Part shown: piece by piece, positions 26,139 through 35,439 of the stretch
Layout of the letters: each line of letters begins with the position of its first letter
Numbering within the stretch: position 1 is the stretch's first letter
DNA from: an uncultured Muribaculaceae bacterium
GTDB lineage: Bacteria > Bacteroidota > Bacteroidia > Bacteroidales > Muribaculaceae
Reading direction: 5' to 3'
DNA length: 64,000 nt
NCBI GenBank assembly: GCA_910587915.1
Contig: CAJUOB010000011.1
Location: forward strand, 1 to 64,000
Program-made: the position numbers and the translations under genes
Notes under the pieces: model-generated
Seen by the model: only the letters and a program-made list of their open reading frames with translations
Told to the model about the DNA's origin: nothing
Database searches by the model: none

Positions 26139-27761
26139 TTATATGTCGCACTTTTGTGCCAGCACTGCATCCAGAGCATTCGATACAAGACGCAACAAAG
26201 CCGGAAGCTGGAGCTTGGTCTCAGGACTCTTGATGGGACTCGCACTATGAGCCGCCACGATATAGTCTGCTATTGTAGGATTTACCGCCACCTGAAAGTA
26301 CTCTTTCTTGAAGATACCCTTGGATTTGGTTTCCACGCGGGCCACACCATGATTACCATTATTGTAGAACTTCTGGGTCACATTCTGATGATCGACACTG
26401 GCATCATTGTAAGGATAGATCTGGAATACCCGACGGCCTCTCGGATCATAGAGATTGGCGAACCATGCATCCCATTCCTTGAAGAATGCATTCAGTCCCC
26501 AGGCCGGATCATAATTCAGCACTTCAGCGACCACAGTATTGTTCAAGGTCTTTATATCATTGATCGGAGTAGTACATTTCTTTCCCACCACCGCGGTCCG
26601 CATCTCTTCTTTGATGCCAAGATCAGTCACATATGCCTTATTATTGCTTATATCGTGCTTCAGGAATCCATCGCCTTCGTTGAAGAAAAATTCGCGCAGT
26701 AGCTGGAACTTGACCAGAGCCTTACGTACTTCGGGCATGATGACGCTCGATACATTGGCCACACCGGGATTGCCGGCCTTGTCCGATTTCAAACCCCACA
26801 CCGGCTCCTTATACACAATCTGCGCCTGATTGGAGCCCTGGGCAAAATCAATCACCGACATCGCTCCCAGCAGTTCCACCACATGCACAGGATTATCCTG
26901 CTTGGCTCCGCCGACATAGTGCTCGTAGTGAGCACGGCTATCATCGCCGACATAGTACAGATAGTCCATCTGACGGCTCATATAGTCATCATAATACATC
27001 AGAGCTGCACGTGTCTTTGTGCTGAATGAGTCGGAATTGACATCATACTTCTGTGTATTGATAATGGCCTCATTCGGAGCATGGGCATCTTTACTTTCAA
27101 AGTCGAAGTAAGGAAGCACGGCAACACCACCGACGGTAGGACGATTCTTATCGTTGCTCATGAAACTATTCACGATAAGAGGGAAACCTGCCGCACCGGT
27201 ACCTCCGAAGAGCGAACCGACAACAATGACACCATCGCCTGTGCTGGCATTCTGAAGTATGGTCTGGAATGCCGGATCGCGGAATGACAACGAATTCAAC
27301 ACTACCGATCCTATATTAGGATTCCCTACAAAACCGACTGTAAGAGGCATCTCAAGGTCGTCCTGCGAAAACAGAAGATTGCGTTCCTCCAGTATAAGCT
27401 TCTCTATGGCATTATCCTTCGACAGCGAACCGATTATCTGCTCGAGATTACCGATTGTATTACCGGCGATATTAAGGAGCACCGGCTCATTGATCTTCGT
27501 TTCGAAAAACGACGGTCGCTGACCGGCCGGCAGCTCCTGGCATAGTGTACCTATACCCGGGCGGCCACTGTTCAGACTGTTATTATAGAATTTTATCAGA
27601 TTCTCGCATCGCGTAAGGGCTGCCGAATTCTTGTCGTTATCCACAAACACGGGCGTTACAGAGTTCGCATTGAGTTTGACACCGGATGCAAGAAGCATTA
27701 TCAGGGAGCGCATCACACGCTCTCCACTTCCACCGATGGCAAATACATATAGATTATTCAT
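26139..27761 (-). CDS. Tubulin/FtsZ-like GTPase-fold protein
   Basis: A 540-residue protein with the marks of a divergent tubulin-superfamily member. The N-terminal glycine loop is FAIGGSGERVMRSL (residues 7-20), a second strand ends VFVDNDKNS, and the tubulin-type phosphate loop is VGSLFGGTGAAGFP near residues 176-190 (FtsZ has GGGTGTG). The C-terminal 250 residues do not look like FtsZ. It is not the cell's division FtsZ. This resembles the class that NCBI and Pfam name tubulin-like (from memory), known in clusters with vWA proteins. It lies between a small membrane protein and the large actin-like protein. Confidence 0.85.
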   Translation of the reverse strand: MNNLYVFAIGGSGERVMRSLIMLLASGVKLNANSVTPVFVDNDKNSAALTRCENLIKFYNNSLNSGRPGIGTLCQELPAGQRPSFFETKINEPVLLNIAGNTIGNLEQIIGSLSKDNAIEKLILEERNLLFSQDDLEMPLTVGFVGNPNIGSVVLNSLSFRDPAFQTILQNASTGDGVIVVGSLFGGTGAAGFPLIVNSFMSNDKNRPTVGGVAVLPYFDFESKDAHAPNEAIINTQKYDVNSDSFSTKTRAALMYYDDYMSRQMDYLYYVGDDSRAHYEHYVGGAKQDNPVHVVELLGAMSVIDFAQGSNQAQIVYKEPVWGLKSDKAGNPGVANVSSVIMPEVRKALVKFQLLREFFFNEGDGFLKHDISNNKAYVTDLGIKEEMRTAVVGKKCTTPINDIKTLNNTVVAEVLNYDPAWGLNAFFKEWDAWFANLYDPRGRRVFQIYPYNDASVDHQNVTQKFYNNGNHGVARVETKSKGIFKKEYFQVAVNPTIADYIVAAHSASPIKSPETKLQLPALLRLVSNALDAVLAQKCDI

Positions 27762-27788
27762 ATGCTTTTGATGACTTTATTTAACAAT

Positions 27789-28220
27789 TTAGCTCCAGCA
27801 GGTCAGGAGATCGATATTGGGAGCCTTCGAGCCGCCTTTGAGGAACCACGACCATATCTCATACATGAATGCAAAGTACACGCTGTTCACAAGATTAAGC
27901 TTAAGCATATTCCATGTCAGAGGGTCGTCCATACCGGCAACAGCATAGATTATAACATAGTCGAGCACCCACATAGTCAATAGGCTCAGTATGAATACAA
28001 CTATATAGTTCTGCTTGGTTGCTTTCACAGCCTGCGATGCGATACCGAAATAGTAGCAACACACACCTATCACCGAAACCAGAAGCATGATTATAAATGC
28101 CCACTGCATACCGTAGCCACCGCTTACAGCATTCTGTAGATAGGTGAAGTCGGGAGCATTAGCATTGAGAACCCACGCGTAGATAGCACGTGAAATGTCG
28201 GATAGTAAGGAGATTTCCAT
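27789..28220 (-). CDS. Small polytopic membrane protein
   Basis: A 143-residue protein with hydrophobic segments at about 38-60, 72-96 and 108-126 (WAFIIMLLVSVIGVCCYYFG; YIVVFILSLLTMWVLDYVII). I do not recognise a family. It lies 24 nt after the vWA gene and 27 nt before the tubulin-like gene in one transcription unit, so it could be the membrane anchor for the tubulin-like or actin-like component. Confidence 0.75.
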   Translation of the reverse strand: MEISLLSDISRAIYAWVLNANAPDFTYLQNAVSGGYGMQWAFIIMLLVSVIGVCCYYFGIASQAVKATKQNYIVVFILSLLTMWVLDYVIIYAVAGMDDPLTWNMLKLNLVNSVYFAFMYEIWSWFLKGGSKAPNIDLLTCWS

Positions 28221-28244
28221 GTTGTTTTATGGTTTAATGATTGA

Positions 28245-29549
28245 TTATTTCTTTGATATGGCAAATTTTAGCTTGGCAATCGTTTCTTTATCGTCCGCCT
28301 CTATATCATAAGCCTCATAGATCTTATCAAGTATGCTCTCAAAGCCCCAGGTCTTACCTTCGAGCGCCGAAACGTCAACACCATAGTCCGACTCCACCGA
28401 GCTTGCCGCTGCGTCATTGCCTCGTATCACAGCAAGCTTGATTTCCACATCATCATCGGCCTTAGGCAATACATTGAACGAATTAAGTGTCACAACAAAA
28501 CTATTCAAAGCCTGTGCATCGAAAGTCACATTGCTCACTACGTCGCGATCGAATTCAGCCTCAATAGCTCCTTGGGCATACAGTGGCACCTCAATGGGAT
28601 TGAATGTGATATTAAATGTCGCGGCAGCGTCTCCGAAGTTATCGGGGGTCCACAGGCAGATTGTCTCACTATCGCCTTTCTCGTCATATCTGCCTACAGT
28701 CCATCCCTTAGGCGCACTGATCGAGAATGATTGAATCATCATATCATCATCGTCGACCTCGAGTGTGCTGAATACAGCATCGGGAGCAGGAAAACATTTG
28801 TGGGCACACAGCGACTTGATATATTCATCCTTTCCAACTATAAAGAAATAGTACGGACGCTTTTTCATCAGCGTATTTTTGAACTCACAAGGCTCGATAT
28901 TTTCAGTGCAGTTATAGTAGAAGGATCCATTGAAGTCGCTCTCATACTTAAGTATCAGCACCTCTATATCAGCCTTCTTCAACTTCTTGAATTGGTTGCC
29001 CACCAGACTCGACAGAGCCGGCAGTTCCTGCCTGTTATAGTTCTTGTTGCCACTCTTGGCTATAGCCGACTTTCCATACGACAGTACCATATCCGACACA
29101 ATCACCGACACTGCTGTATCCGAAGCGGCTGCGATAGCCTGAGACACAAGTCCGTCAAGCTCTGTGATAGCTCCGCTGAATGCCGAGTAATTCCGCATGG
29201 CCTGTATGAGTGTCTCCGCAGTATAGCTCCGCGGGCCGCATTCAGCCTTCGACACCAGCCCACAGCTGGCATCGACATTGCCCATGAAATCGGCCACATT
29301 GGTTATCATGGTCTGCTTGGCTGTCTCAAAGCCATCCGACTTCGATGCGAAATTCACATACCCCTGCATACTTCCCGAATTGTCGAGAAATACCGTAACA
29401 GCCTTCGGGGTTTTCGACATATCGACAGTAGTCGAGGGCACTTCCATCTCTGCTTTAGTACCATGCACTGGATTGCTCTTGGTGATATTTATTATCAGCA
29501 GTGCAACGATACCGATAGCTATAGGTATCAATAACAGTTTCTTATTCAT
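28245..29549 (-). CDS. Membrane-anchored vWA-like domain protein
   Basis: A 434-residue protein with an N-terminal membrane helix or signal (residues about 4-24; LLLIPIAIGIVALLIINI) and then a von Willebrand A-like domain starting with AVTVFLDNSGSMQGY near residue 50, which holds the MIDAS pattern DxSxS, and a second strand with SVIVSDMV. The C-terminal half looks like beta-sandwich material. The orientation puts the vWA domain outside the cytoplasm. vWA domains bind partners through a metal ion, so this protein is probably the adhesive or assembly part of the apparatus. Confidence 0.82.
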   Translation of the reverse strand: MNKKLLLIPIAIGIVALLIINITKSNPVHGTKAEMEVPSTTVDMSKTPKAVTVFLDNSGSMQGYVNFASKSDGFETAKQTMITNVADFMGNVDASCGLVSKAECGPRSYTAETLIQAMRNYSAFSGAITELDGLVSQAIAAASDTAVSVIVSDMVLSYGKSAIAKSGNKNYNRQELPALSSLVGNQFKKLKKADIEVLILKYESDFNGSFYYNCTENIEPCEFKNTLMKKRPYYFFIVGKDEYIKSLCAHKCFPAPDAVFSTLEVDDDDMMIQSFSISAPKGWTVGRYDEKGDSETICLWTPDNFGDAAATFNITFNPIEVPLYAQGAIEAEFDRDVVSNVTFDAQALNSFVVTLNSFNVLPKADDDVEIKLAVIRGNDAAASSVESDYGVDVSALEGKTWGFESILDKIYEAYDIEADDKETIAKLKFAISKK

Positions 29550-29576
29550 ATTTGGTTTATTCTATTTTCCAATTGC

Positions 29577-31406
29577 TCACTGCTGCACTTTAACACGGAT
29601 TCGCTCGCCATCTTTCGGGGCTCCCGACAACGACACCAGACAGTTCTCTATATCGAGGATCGCACCCGGACTGTCGTAGCCACCATCGACCGGAGTGGCC
29701 AGCAAATCAGTATTATTATGCACAAAATCGAATATCTTCACCGACAGCACGTTGATGCCAAGTGCCGCCACCGCCTGCTGCAATTGCAAGCGATAGTCTT
29801 CGAATGGCCGCACCAGTTCCGCCGGCATATCGGGCAGAAGATGCGTAAGGCCGGCCATCGATTCATTGAACACCACAAGAGCATTCACATACTGTTTCAG
29901 ATAGCTTGCAAAGAAATAATTCTTTACCAATGTCTCCAGTTCTGCCTCTGGCAACGACGCATCATAGGTGGCAAGAGGAGTACCTTTTGGCACAAAACCG
30001 GTGCCCAGAACCATGTCTACATCTGTATAGAATGCCGATAGATCGATCTTATCGAGCTGAGCCCAGAAGCGCGCTACAGCCTTGCAGATGAAGTAGGGAT
30101 CCTCCACATCGGCATTCTGAGCTTCGTTAGCCGATTCCTGTATCTTTTTCGAGATATTAAGAAGGTTTTCTATATTGCGGCAATAAGGCTGTGCAAATGC
30201 CGCATCTGCAAGTTTATCGTCAAAACGTGCGATGGCACCTGTCAGATTCTCTATCTTCCGCTTCGCCTGGTTATGAGCCTGCGTCTCGGCGTTCAGTGCC
30301 GACTGCGTTTCCTTGAGAGTTCCACGGGTAGTGGAAAGTGTCTCTTTAAGCTTGTCTATCGAAGTGTTAAGATCGCCTATCTGCTTCTCGAATTTAACCG
30401 TTAACTCTTCGCGGATAGTACGTGATTTTTCCTCGGCTGCAGCTACACGTTGTTCTGCCTTGGCAATCAAGGCATCAGCTTCTTTCTTATATCGGGCCGC
30501 AGCAGTATCGATGGCTGCCTTTTTCGACTCCTGTTCCTGCTGCAGCTTGTTTTTTGCCGACTCAAGCTGCGATTCAAGAGAAACCTTGGCCGCAGAAACC
30601 ATCCGAAGCTGATATGTAAGTTCCTCCACAGATATCTCAGGCTCTACATCGGCTTTCTTTATGTCGGCCATCGTCTGGGGCTGACCATCTTGATTGCAAT
30701 TATTCTCGTCGGTAATTTCCTCGCTATCCACAGGCTCAACCTTGTTCTTACGGCTACGCAACAGCATGAACACCGCCACAAGTATACCGATAAGCGCTAC
30801 AACCCCCAGTACGATATACAGCAATTTACCATTGCCATCCGACTCCGGCTCGGTAACCACCGGCGGCTCCATGGGAGTTACAATCTCGCTCTCTACAGCT
30901 CCAAGATCCACAATTTCCGCAAGATTATCAGTCGGGGAAAGACGGATCATGGAAGAACGGTCCAATGTATTCTCTCCAAACACTATAGTATCGCTTACAT
31001 TCAATGGAATTGTCCTCAATACCCTACCCTCACCGGCATTGATGAGACGGACAGAATCGTCCGATTCAAACCCGGTGAAATCAAGTATGAGCAGACTGTC
31101 GTTGACAATTTTTATACGCTCGCCAAGCCCCATCGATGCATGCAGCTTAAGATCCTCACGCCTGTTGAGATCAAGAATCTGCTTGTTATTCGTAGCAAGT
31201 ACGACGTCACCGTACACTATATTATCCTCATTCTTCGCAGTGGTCTGGAACCATTCTCCTTCAAATAGTACATACTCCACGCTATCCTGTGCGTATGTCA
31301 CATCTTTCTTCACTGGTCGAGCCCATTCCGAGGATTCCTCGGCATAACAGGGAACAACCGCGGCACCGGCCACAATAGCGGCCATCAGTATTTTTACAGA
31401 TTTCAT
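29577..31406 (-). CDS. Transmembrane coiled-coil protein
   Basis: A 609-residue protein. It begins with a signal peptide (MKSVKILMAAIVAGAAVVPC), has an exported beta-rich region to about residue 185, a membrane helix at about 193-215 (LLYIVLGVVALIGILVAVFM) followed by positive residues, and a long cytosolic coiled coil at about 255-395. A helical C-terminal domain of about 200 residues completes it. It lies only 3 nt after the stop of the vWA-actin gene. It would connect the periplasm with cytosolic filaments. No family recognised. Confidence 0.8.
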   Translation of the reverse strand: MKSVKILMAAIVAGAAVVPCYAEESSEWARPVKKDVTYAQDSVEYVLFEGEWFQTTAKNEDNIVYGDVVLATNNKQILDLNRREDLKLHASMGLGERIKIVNDSLLILDFTGFESDDSVRLINAGEGRVLRTIPLNVSDTIVFGENTLDRSSMIRLSPTDNLAEIVDLGAVESEIVTPMEPPVVTEPESDGNGKLLYIVLGVVALIGILVAVFMLLRSRKNKVEPVDSEEITDENNCNQDGQPQTMADIKKADVEPEISVEELTYQLRMVSAAKVSLESQLESAKNKLQQEQESKKAAIDTAAARYKKEADALIAKAEQRVAAAEEKSRTIREELTVKFEKQIGDLNTSIDKLKETLSTTRGTLKETQSALNAETQAHNQAKRKIENLTGAIARFDDKLADAAFAQPYCRNIENLLNISKKIQESANEAQNADVEDPYFICKAVARFWAQLDKIDLSAFYTDVDMVLGTGFVPKGTPLATYDASLPEAELETLVKNYFFASYLKQYVNALVVFNESMAGLTHLLPDMPAELVRPFEDYRLQLQQAVAALGINVLSVKIFDFVHNNTDLLATPVDGGYDSPGAILDIENCLVSLSGAPKDGERIRVKVQQ

Positions 31407-31409
31407 AGC

Positions 31410-34400
31410 TTAGAATCTTTTCTTTTTCACAACCGGTTTTGGTTTCACTTCAGCTTGGACGCCACCCTTTAATTTCGAACCACCACGGGTCCCGGACTCA
31501 GATGCAGCCTGTGCCAGCTGCTCGGCCGACGCCTTATTGTCCTCAAGCGACGCAAGCGCTGCAAATGCATATGCCTCGCTGTTTTTGTCGCAGATATCTG
31601 TATCGGCAGCCGCACACGAGCCTTCGACAGGGCGAGTCTCGCCGGCAACCTTGATCTCATAGTAGAAATTATTGTTGTAGTCCACACGTATCTTCACACT
31701 TTGAACCTGCCCGGCAAGCTCTGCCGACGTCACCTGTGCGAGATCATTCATCTTATGCAACACATTGTTCTTGAATATCTCATCGTAATCATGTCCAAGC
31801 ATCTGGATAAACGACAGATTGGTGAGGAGCGGATACAGTGGCTGAACCTCTGCCTCGAGCGCTCCATCCTCGTCAAAGGGAGCGTTCTTCGACAGCACCG
31901 GAACAAAGTGCGACTCATTGTTGAGCATATCCATATATCCGAATGTAGAAGTCAGTTTATCATGGCGCAGCGACACGAATCTGCTGAACATCGCATACCA
32001 GCATGCACCACGCACCACAGCTGTCTTCACGGCCTCATCACGCCCCTCGGGCGAACCGTCGTATTTCCACTCGCTCACATGTGCCGATTTTTTCTTAACA
32101 GCTCCAATCACAGCCTCACTTATACCCGGATAGAGAACACTACGGCCGGAGAGTATAAGCTCTACATCTGCCAGATTCATATTGCGGAGAAGCTCTTCGA
32201 TGGCGTCGAAGACACTCTCTATCACAAGCTTCTTCATATGCGAGGTCTGCGATTTCGATTGCTTGGCGAAGTAAGCCGCGTCGGCCTCTGTCATGGCAGC
32301 CGGAAGTGTAAGACCCCAGTTTTTAGACTCCTGGAACAGATTAGTCCAGAATATATCAGGATTGGCTGCCCAGTTGTCGGTTCCACGGTCACCGCGGCTC
32401 GCACGGATATGATCGAGCTTCAGTTTCTGAACAAAGGAGATAAGGCTCTTCTTGTTGCGGCGACGATGCTCGTTCTCCTTTATCCCGGCATCGCCAAGGG
32501 CTGTCACCATCGACGGCATTCCATAAAGAATTTTTATAAGTGCAAAGTCGATATTGTCGCCACCGACAGTATAGCCCACGCGCGAAACGGTATCAACCTC
32601 TATACTACGGGTATATAATGTACCGCCCGACGTACGGTCGGTATGGACATTTATGCGGAATGCCGTGGCATTGATCGTCGCGCCACCCATGTCGAATACC
32701 ACAAAGGTCTTATTCTCAAGCTTCGGCAGCACCCGCCAATTGAGGTTGAAATAATACATCATCACCGCCTCAGCCTCATATATATAGTGCACTTCCTTGA
32801 AAAGATGAGTCTTCTTTACGGTGTCCACCATAGCCTGCACCTTATTCACGGTGTAGTTGTTGGGCACTGCTACTATAGCTCGCGACGGTGTGAGCGAGCC
32901 ATCCTCTGCTATCAGACGCTGACGCACCTCGGGCTTGACATCCTTGTCGGTGCTTATGAAGTTGCGGAATTCATGGCAAAGGCCCTTCACCAGTAGATGC
33001 GCAAGATCCTCGCCCTTGATTTTCTTCACCGAACCGTCGGCACCTTCCACTTCAAGTTCGTTGGAATAGCCAAGAAGTTTCTTTATCGACTGGAAACTGT
33101 TCTGTCCCCAGTAGATATGCGCCGCATTGCCGAAATAGAAATCACCTTTATGCTTATCGAAGTCGTACACTTCAAGATCGGCTGCCGGAACACCCGAGAA
33201 GAAACCGCCTCGCGGCAAAATCTGAATCTTTGAATAGAAGATCGGACTCAGTTTCTGCTGGCCGGCCGTATCCGTGGTCCTGTTCTCGGCAAGATGGATA
33301 TTATTGGTGAAATCCGGATTACCTCCGTAGCCATAAGCAACGCACGATCCCGATGTACCGGGGTCGAAAGCCACCCAGAGGTCACTGTTTGGCATTTCCG
33401 GACGCACTATAAATATATATTTCTTCATCTGCCCCGGAAGCTCAGCCACAGTATTACCCTTCTTATCAACCAGCTTCACACGCACTTTCACCTGCAGACG
33501 CAGTACGTTGTGGTCGTTTCGTGCAAAGTCTGGAGATGCTATCGTATTCTCTATATAGGCCACTACCGACGTGTCGAAACGGCCATCGGGCTCAAGACTG
33601 AGAGGATACCACCTGTTAGCCTCACGGAGAGAACCATCGGGATTCTTGCCATCAGGACGGAATGAGAAATCTTCGTTAAAGTCTATATCCTGCACTTCCA
33701 TTTCTGCAAGAAGCGTATAGCGCTGTGCAAACGACGGATATTCCACATTCACCTGACCGGTCACCTGTATACGCTTGTCCCGGTCGCCATCCCGAAAATA
33801 CCAGCAGTCATAGTTTTCCACCACATTGTTAGTCACATCCATGAAACGGGTGTTGGAAATCGGCCAGATGTTGAATTTAAATCCCTTGAGAGCTTTCTTG
33901 CCACGACGACGGTAGATCTGCCAAAGGACCACACCGACAAGTACGGCGAAAGCCAGAACTGAGAGGATTGTGATAATGTACATTGTATCGGAATGTGTTA
34001 TAAAATTATCGGATGTAAGAGTCATCTCGCGATCAGCCACATAAGCAAATGGCATCATAGCATCGCCCGAAGCCGTGTGGGGTGTCGCATAGAATACATA
34101 TTTAAAATTCAGATTATCGCCGGGCGATAATTTCACCGGGCTGTCGAGAGTCCATGCCGGCAAGCTGTATTCCCGCACATTGTCGTTGTACGACCCTCCC
34201 GACGGAAAGCCCGAATAAACGGTTTCGCCATCAGAGCTTATCTCGAGTTGTACCTTATCTATATCAAGCGAGTTATCTTTCACGAAAGCTATATCGACAG
34301 GACCTATCTCAAACTTATCGCTACCATACGACTCCTGCTCAACGCTTAGATTCGATTTTATATAAACCGAAGTACCAAGTTGCTGAGTCAGACCGATTTT

Positions 34401-35183
34401 CTTGCCCAATGCCACCAGATTGTTCTGATTGTTTCCCTTGGCCAGCGAAAAGAAATCCACCGTATAGAACGGCTCCGATTTTTCTTTCACTGTAGCAAGA
34501 ACTGCATTTACATGCCGTTCGTTCATGCCGAATATTTCACGGAGACGTTGCTTGTCATCCGATGTATTCTGACTTGTCGTTCCCGACTTGAAATTACTCA
34601 CCACCACATAATTATATTCCTGCGACGGTTCATCGAAATTCACAAAATCAAGAACTTTTGGAAACACAAAATGCGACAGTGTCACACCCGAATTCTCCGA
34701 TATCGAACGGGCCACATCGGTATTTCCCTCGCACACCTGCTTCAAAGTCGTATCTATAAAACCGTCAATATTATCAACAGTCCCATCATAAATTGGATGT
34801 ATGAGTCCCTTGAACAGATTGTCGGCCATCTTTTTACTCGAGGTATATGGCGACATCCTCTGCAGTCCTACTGCCGTAAGTTCAGTCCCGGGATCCCGCA
34901 TAGGCATGCCAAAACCAAGCAACGTGATTCTATCGCCGGGATTCATCTTGAAATCACCCGACAAAAAAGACTCGGCGGAATTCAGTCCTTGCATAGGATT
35001 CTCACCTTTTAGGAGAGCTCCCAACGATCGGTACAGACCCTCCATATCGGAGTTATTCACCACGTCCGGCGTCTGATCGACAGCTATAATTAGATGTTTT
35101 CCATGATATTGGGCACTTGCTGAATTTACGCCGAGGACAACAGCAAGAGCACAAGCTAAGGCTTTTAGATACTTGTTAAACAT
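31410..35183 (-). CDS. Membrane-spanning protein: exported vWA-like region joined to an actin/HSP70-like ATPase
   Basis: A 1257-residue protein. I chose the methionine of MFNKYLKALACALAVVLG because it starts a clear signal peptide; a start seven codons earlier is open. After the signal, residues about 28-300 resemble a vWA fold (HLIIAVDQTPDV, later DRITLLGFGMP) without a full MIDAS. A membrane helix lies at about 403-425. The cytosolic part has a beta-rich region, then an actin/HSP70-like ATPase: VAFDPGTSGSCVAYGYGG near 598, FVVFDMGGATINATAF near 824 and LILSGRSVLYPG near 1006. The tail is rich in lysine and glycine. First gene of the series; only a weak -7-like box (TATCTTCGC, 35282-35274) was seen upstream. 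Confidence 0.85.
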   Translation of the reverse strand: MFNKYLKALACALAVVLGVNSASAQYHGKHLIIAVDQTPDVVNNSDMEGLYRSLGALLKGENPMQGLNSAESFLSGDFKMNPGDRITLLGFGMPMRDPGTELTAVGLQRMSPYTSSKKMADNLFKGLIHPIYDGTVDNIDGFIDTTLKQVCEGNTDVARSISENSGVTLSHFVFPKVLDFVNFDEPSQEYNYVVVSNFKSGTTSQNTSDDKQRLREIFGMNERHVNAVLATVKEKSEPFYTVDFFSLAKGNNQNNLVALGKKIGLTQQLGTSVYIKSNLSVEQESYGSDKFEIGPVDIAFVKDNSLDIDKVQLEISSDGETVYSGFPSGGSYNDNVREYSLPAWTLDSPVKLSPGDNLNFKYVFYATPHTASGDAMMPFAYVADREMTLTSDNFITHSDTMYIITILSVLAFAVLVGVVLWQIYRRRGKKALKGFKFNIWPISNTRFMDVTNNVVENYDCWYFRDGDRDKRIQVTGQVNVEYPSFAQRYTLLAEMEVQDIDFNEDFSFRPDGKNPDGSLREANRWYPLSLEPDGRFDTSVVAYIENTIASPDFARNDHNVLRLQVKVRVKLVDKKGNTVAELPGQMKKYIFIVRPEMPNSDLWVAFDPGTSGSCVAYGYGGNPDFTNNIHLAENRTTDTAGQQKLSPIFYSKIQILPRGGFFSGVPAADLEVYDFDKHKGDFYFGNAAHIYWGQNSFQSIKKLLGYSNELEVEGADGSVKKIKGEDLAHLLVKGLCHEFRNFISTDKDVKPEVRQRLIAEDGSLTPSRAIVAVPNNYTVNKVQAMVDTVKKTHLFKEVHYIYEAEAVMMYYFNLNWRVLPKLENKTFVVFDMGGATINATAFRINVHTDRTSGGTLYTRSIEVDTVSRVGYTVGGDNIDFALIKILYGMPSMVTALGDAGIKENEHRRRNKKSLISFVQKLKLDHIRASRGDRGTDNWAANPDIFWTNLFQESKNWGLTLPAAMTEADAAYFAKQSKSQTSHMKKLVIESVFDAIEELLRNMNLADVELILSGRSVLYPGISEAVIGAVKKKSAHVSEWKYDGSPEGRDEAVKTAVVRGACWYAMFSRFVSLRHDKLTSTFGYMDMLNNESHFVPVLSKNAPFDEDGALEAEVQPLYPLLTNLSFIQMLGHDYDEIFKNNVLHKMNDLAQVTSAELAGQVQSVKIRVDYNNNFYYEIKVAGETRPVEGSCAAADTDICDKNSEAYAFAALASLEDNKASAEQLAQAASESGTRGGSKLKGGVQAEVKPKPVVKKKRF

Positions 35184-35383
35184 ATTGTTAGCTCTGAAAT
35201 GCAATGATTGGTCAATGCATAAGAAGAAAGATTAGATTCAGAATAAATGGCGATAAAAAAGCGCCATCCGCGTGCGAAGATACAAAATTCCCTGCATTTT
35301 TCGCTATTTTCGCATCACTTTTTCGATTGCACATGCAATATATCACCTTTTCATGGGAATCGCACATACACTCACATAGTTAT

Positions 35384-35419
35384 AAAAAAGCCCCGCGATG
35401 CATACGAGCATCCCGGGGC
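35384..35419 (-). terminator. Rho-independent terminator of the ahpCF genes
   Basis: On the reverse strand a 12-bp GC-rich stem with one mismatch (35419-35408 with 35401-35390) is followed by TTTTTTAT. It lies 20 nt after the ahpF stop. Confidence 0.85.
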
Positions 35420-35439
35420 CACATAGAGGTATGACTAAA

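Noticed and set aside
26139..27761. The cell-division protein FtsZ
   Set aside because: The phosphate loop is GGTGAAG and the length, C-terminus and gene neighbours differ from FtsZ and the division/cell-wall cluster.
31701..32618. Long forward open frame opposite the vWA-actin gene (305 codons)
   Set aside because: The product has no recognisable pattern and the reverse frame carries clear ATPase motifs; the forward frame is a shadow. The same holds for forward frames at 28731-29534 and 23847-24569.
35274..35282. Promoter -7 box for the cytoskeletal series (TATCTTCGC, reverse strand)
   Set aside because: One base off the consensus and no TTTG at the right distance; kept only as a remark in the gene entry.
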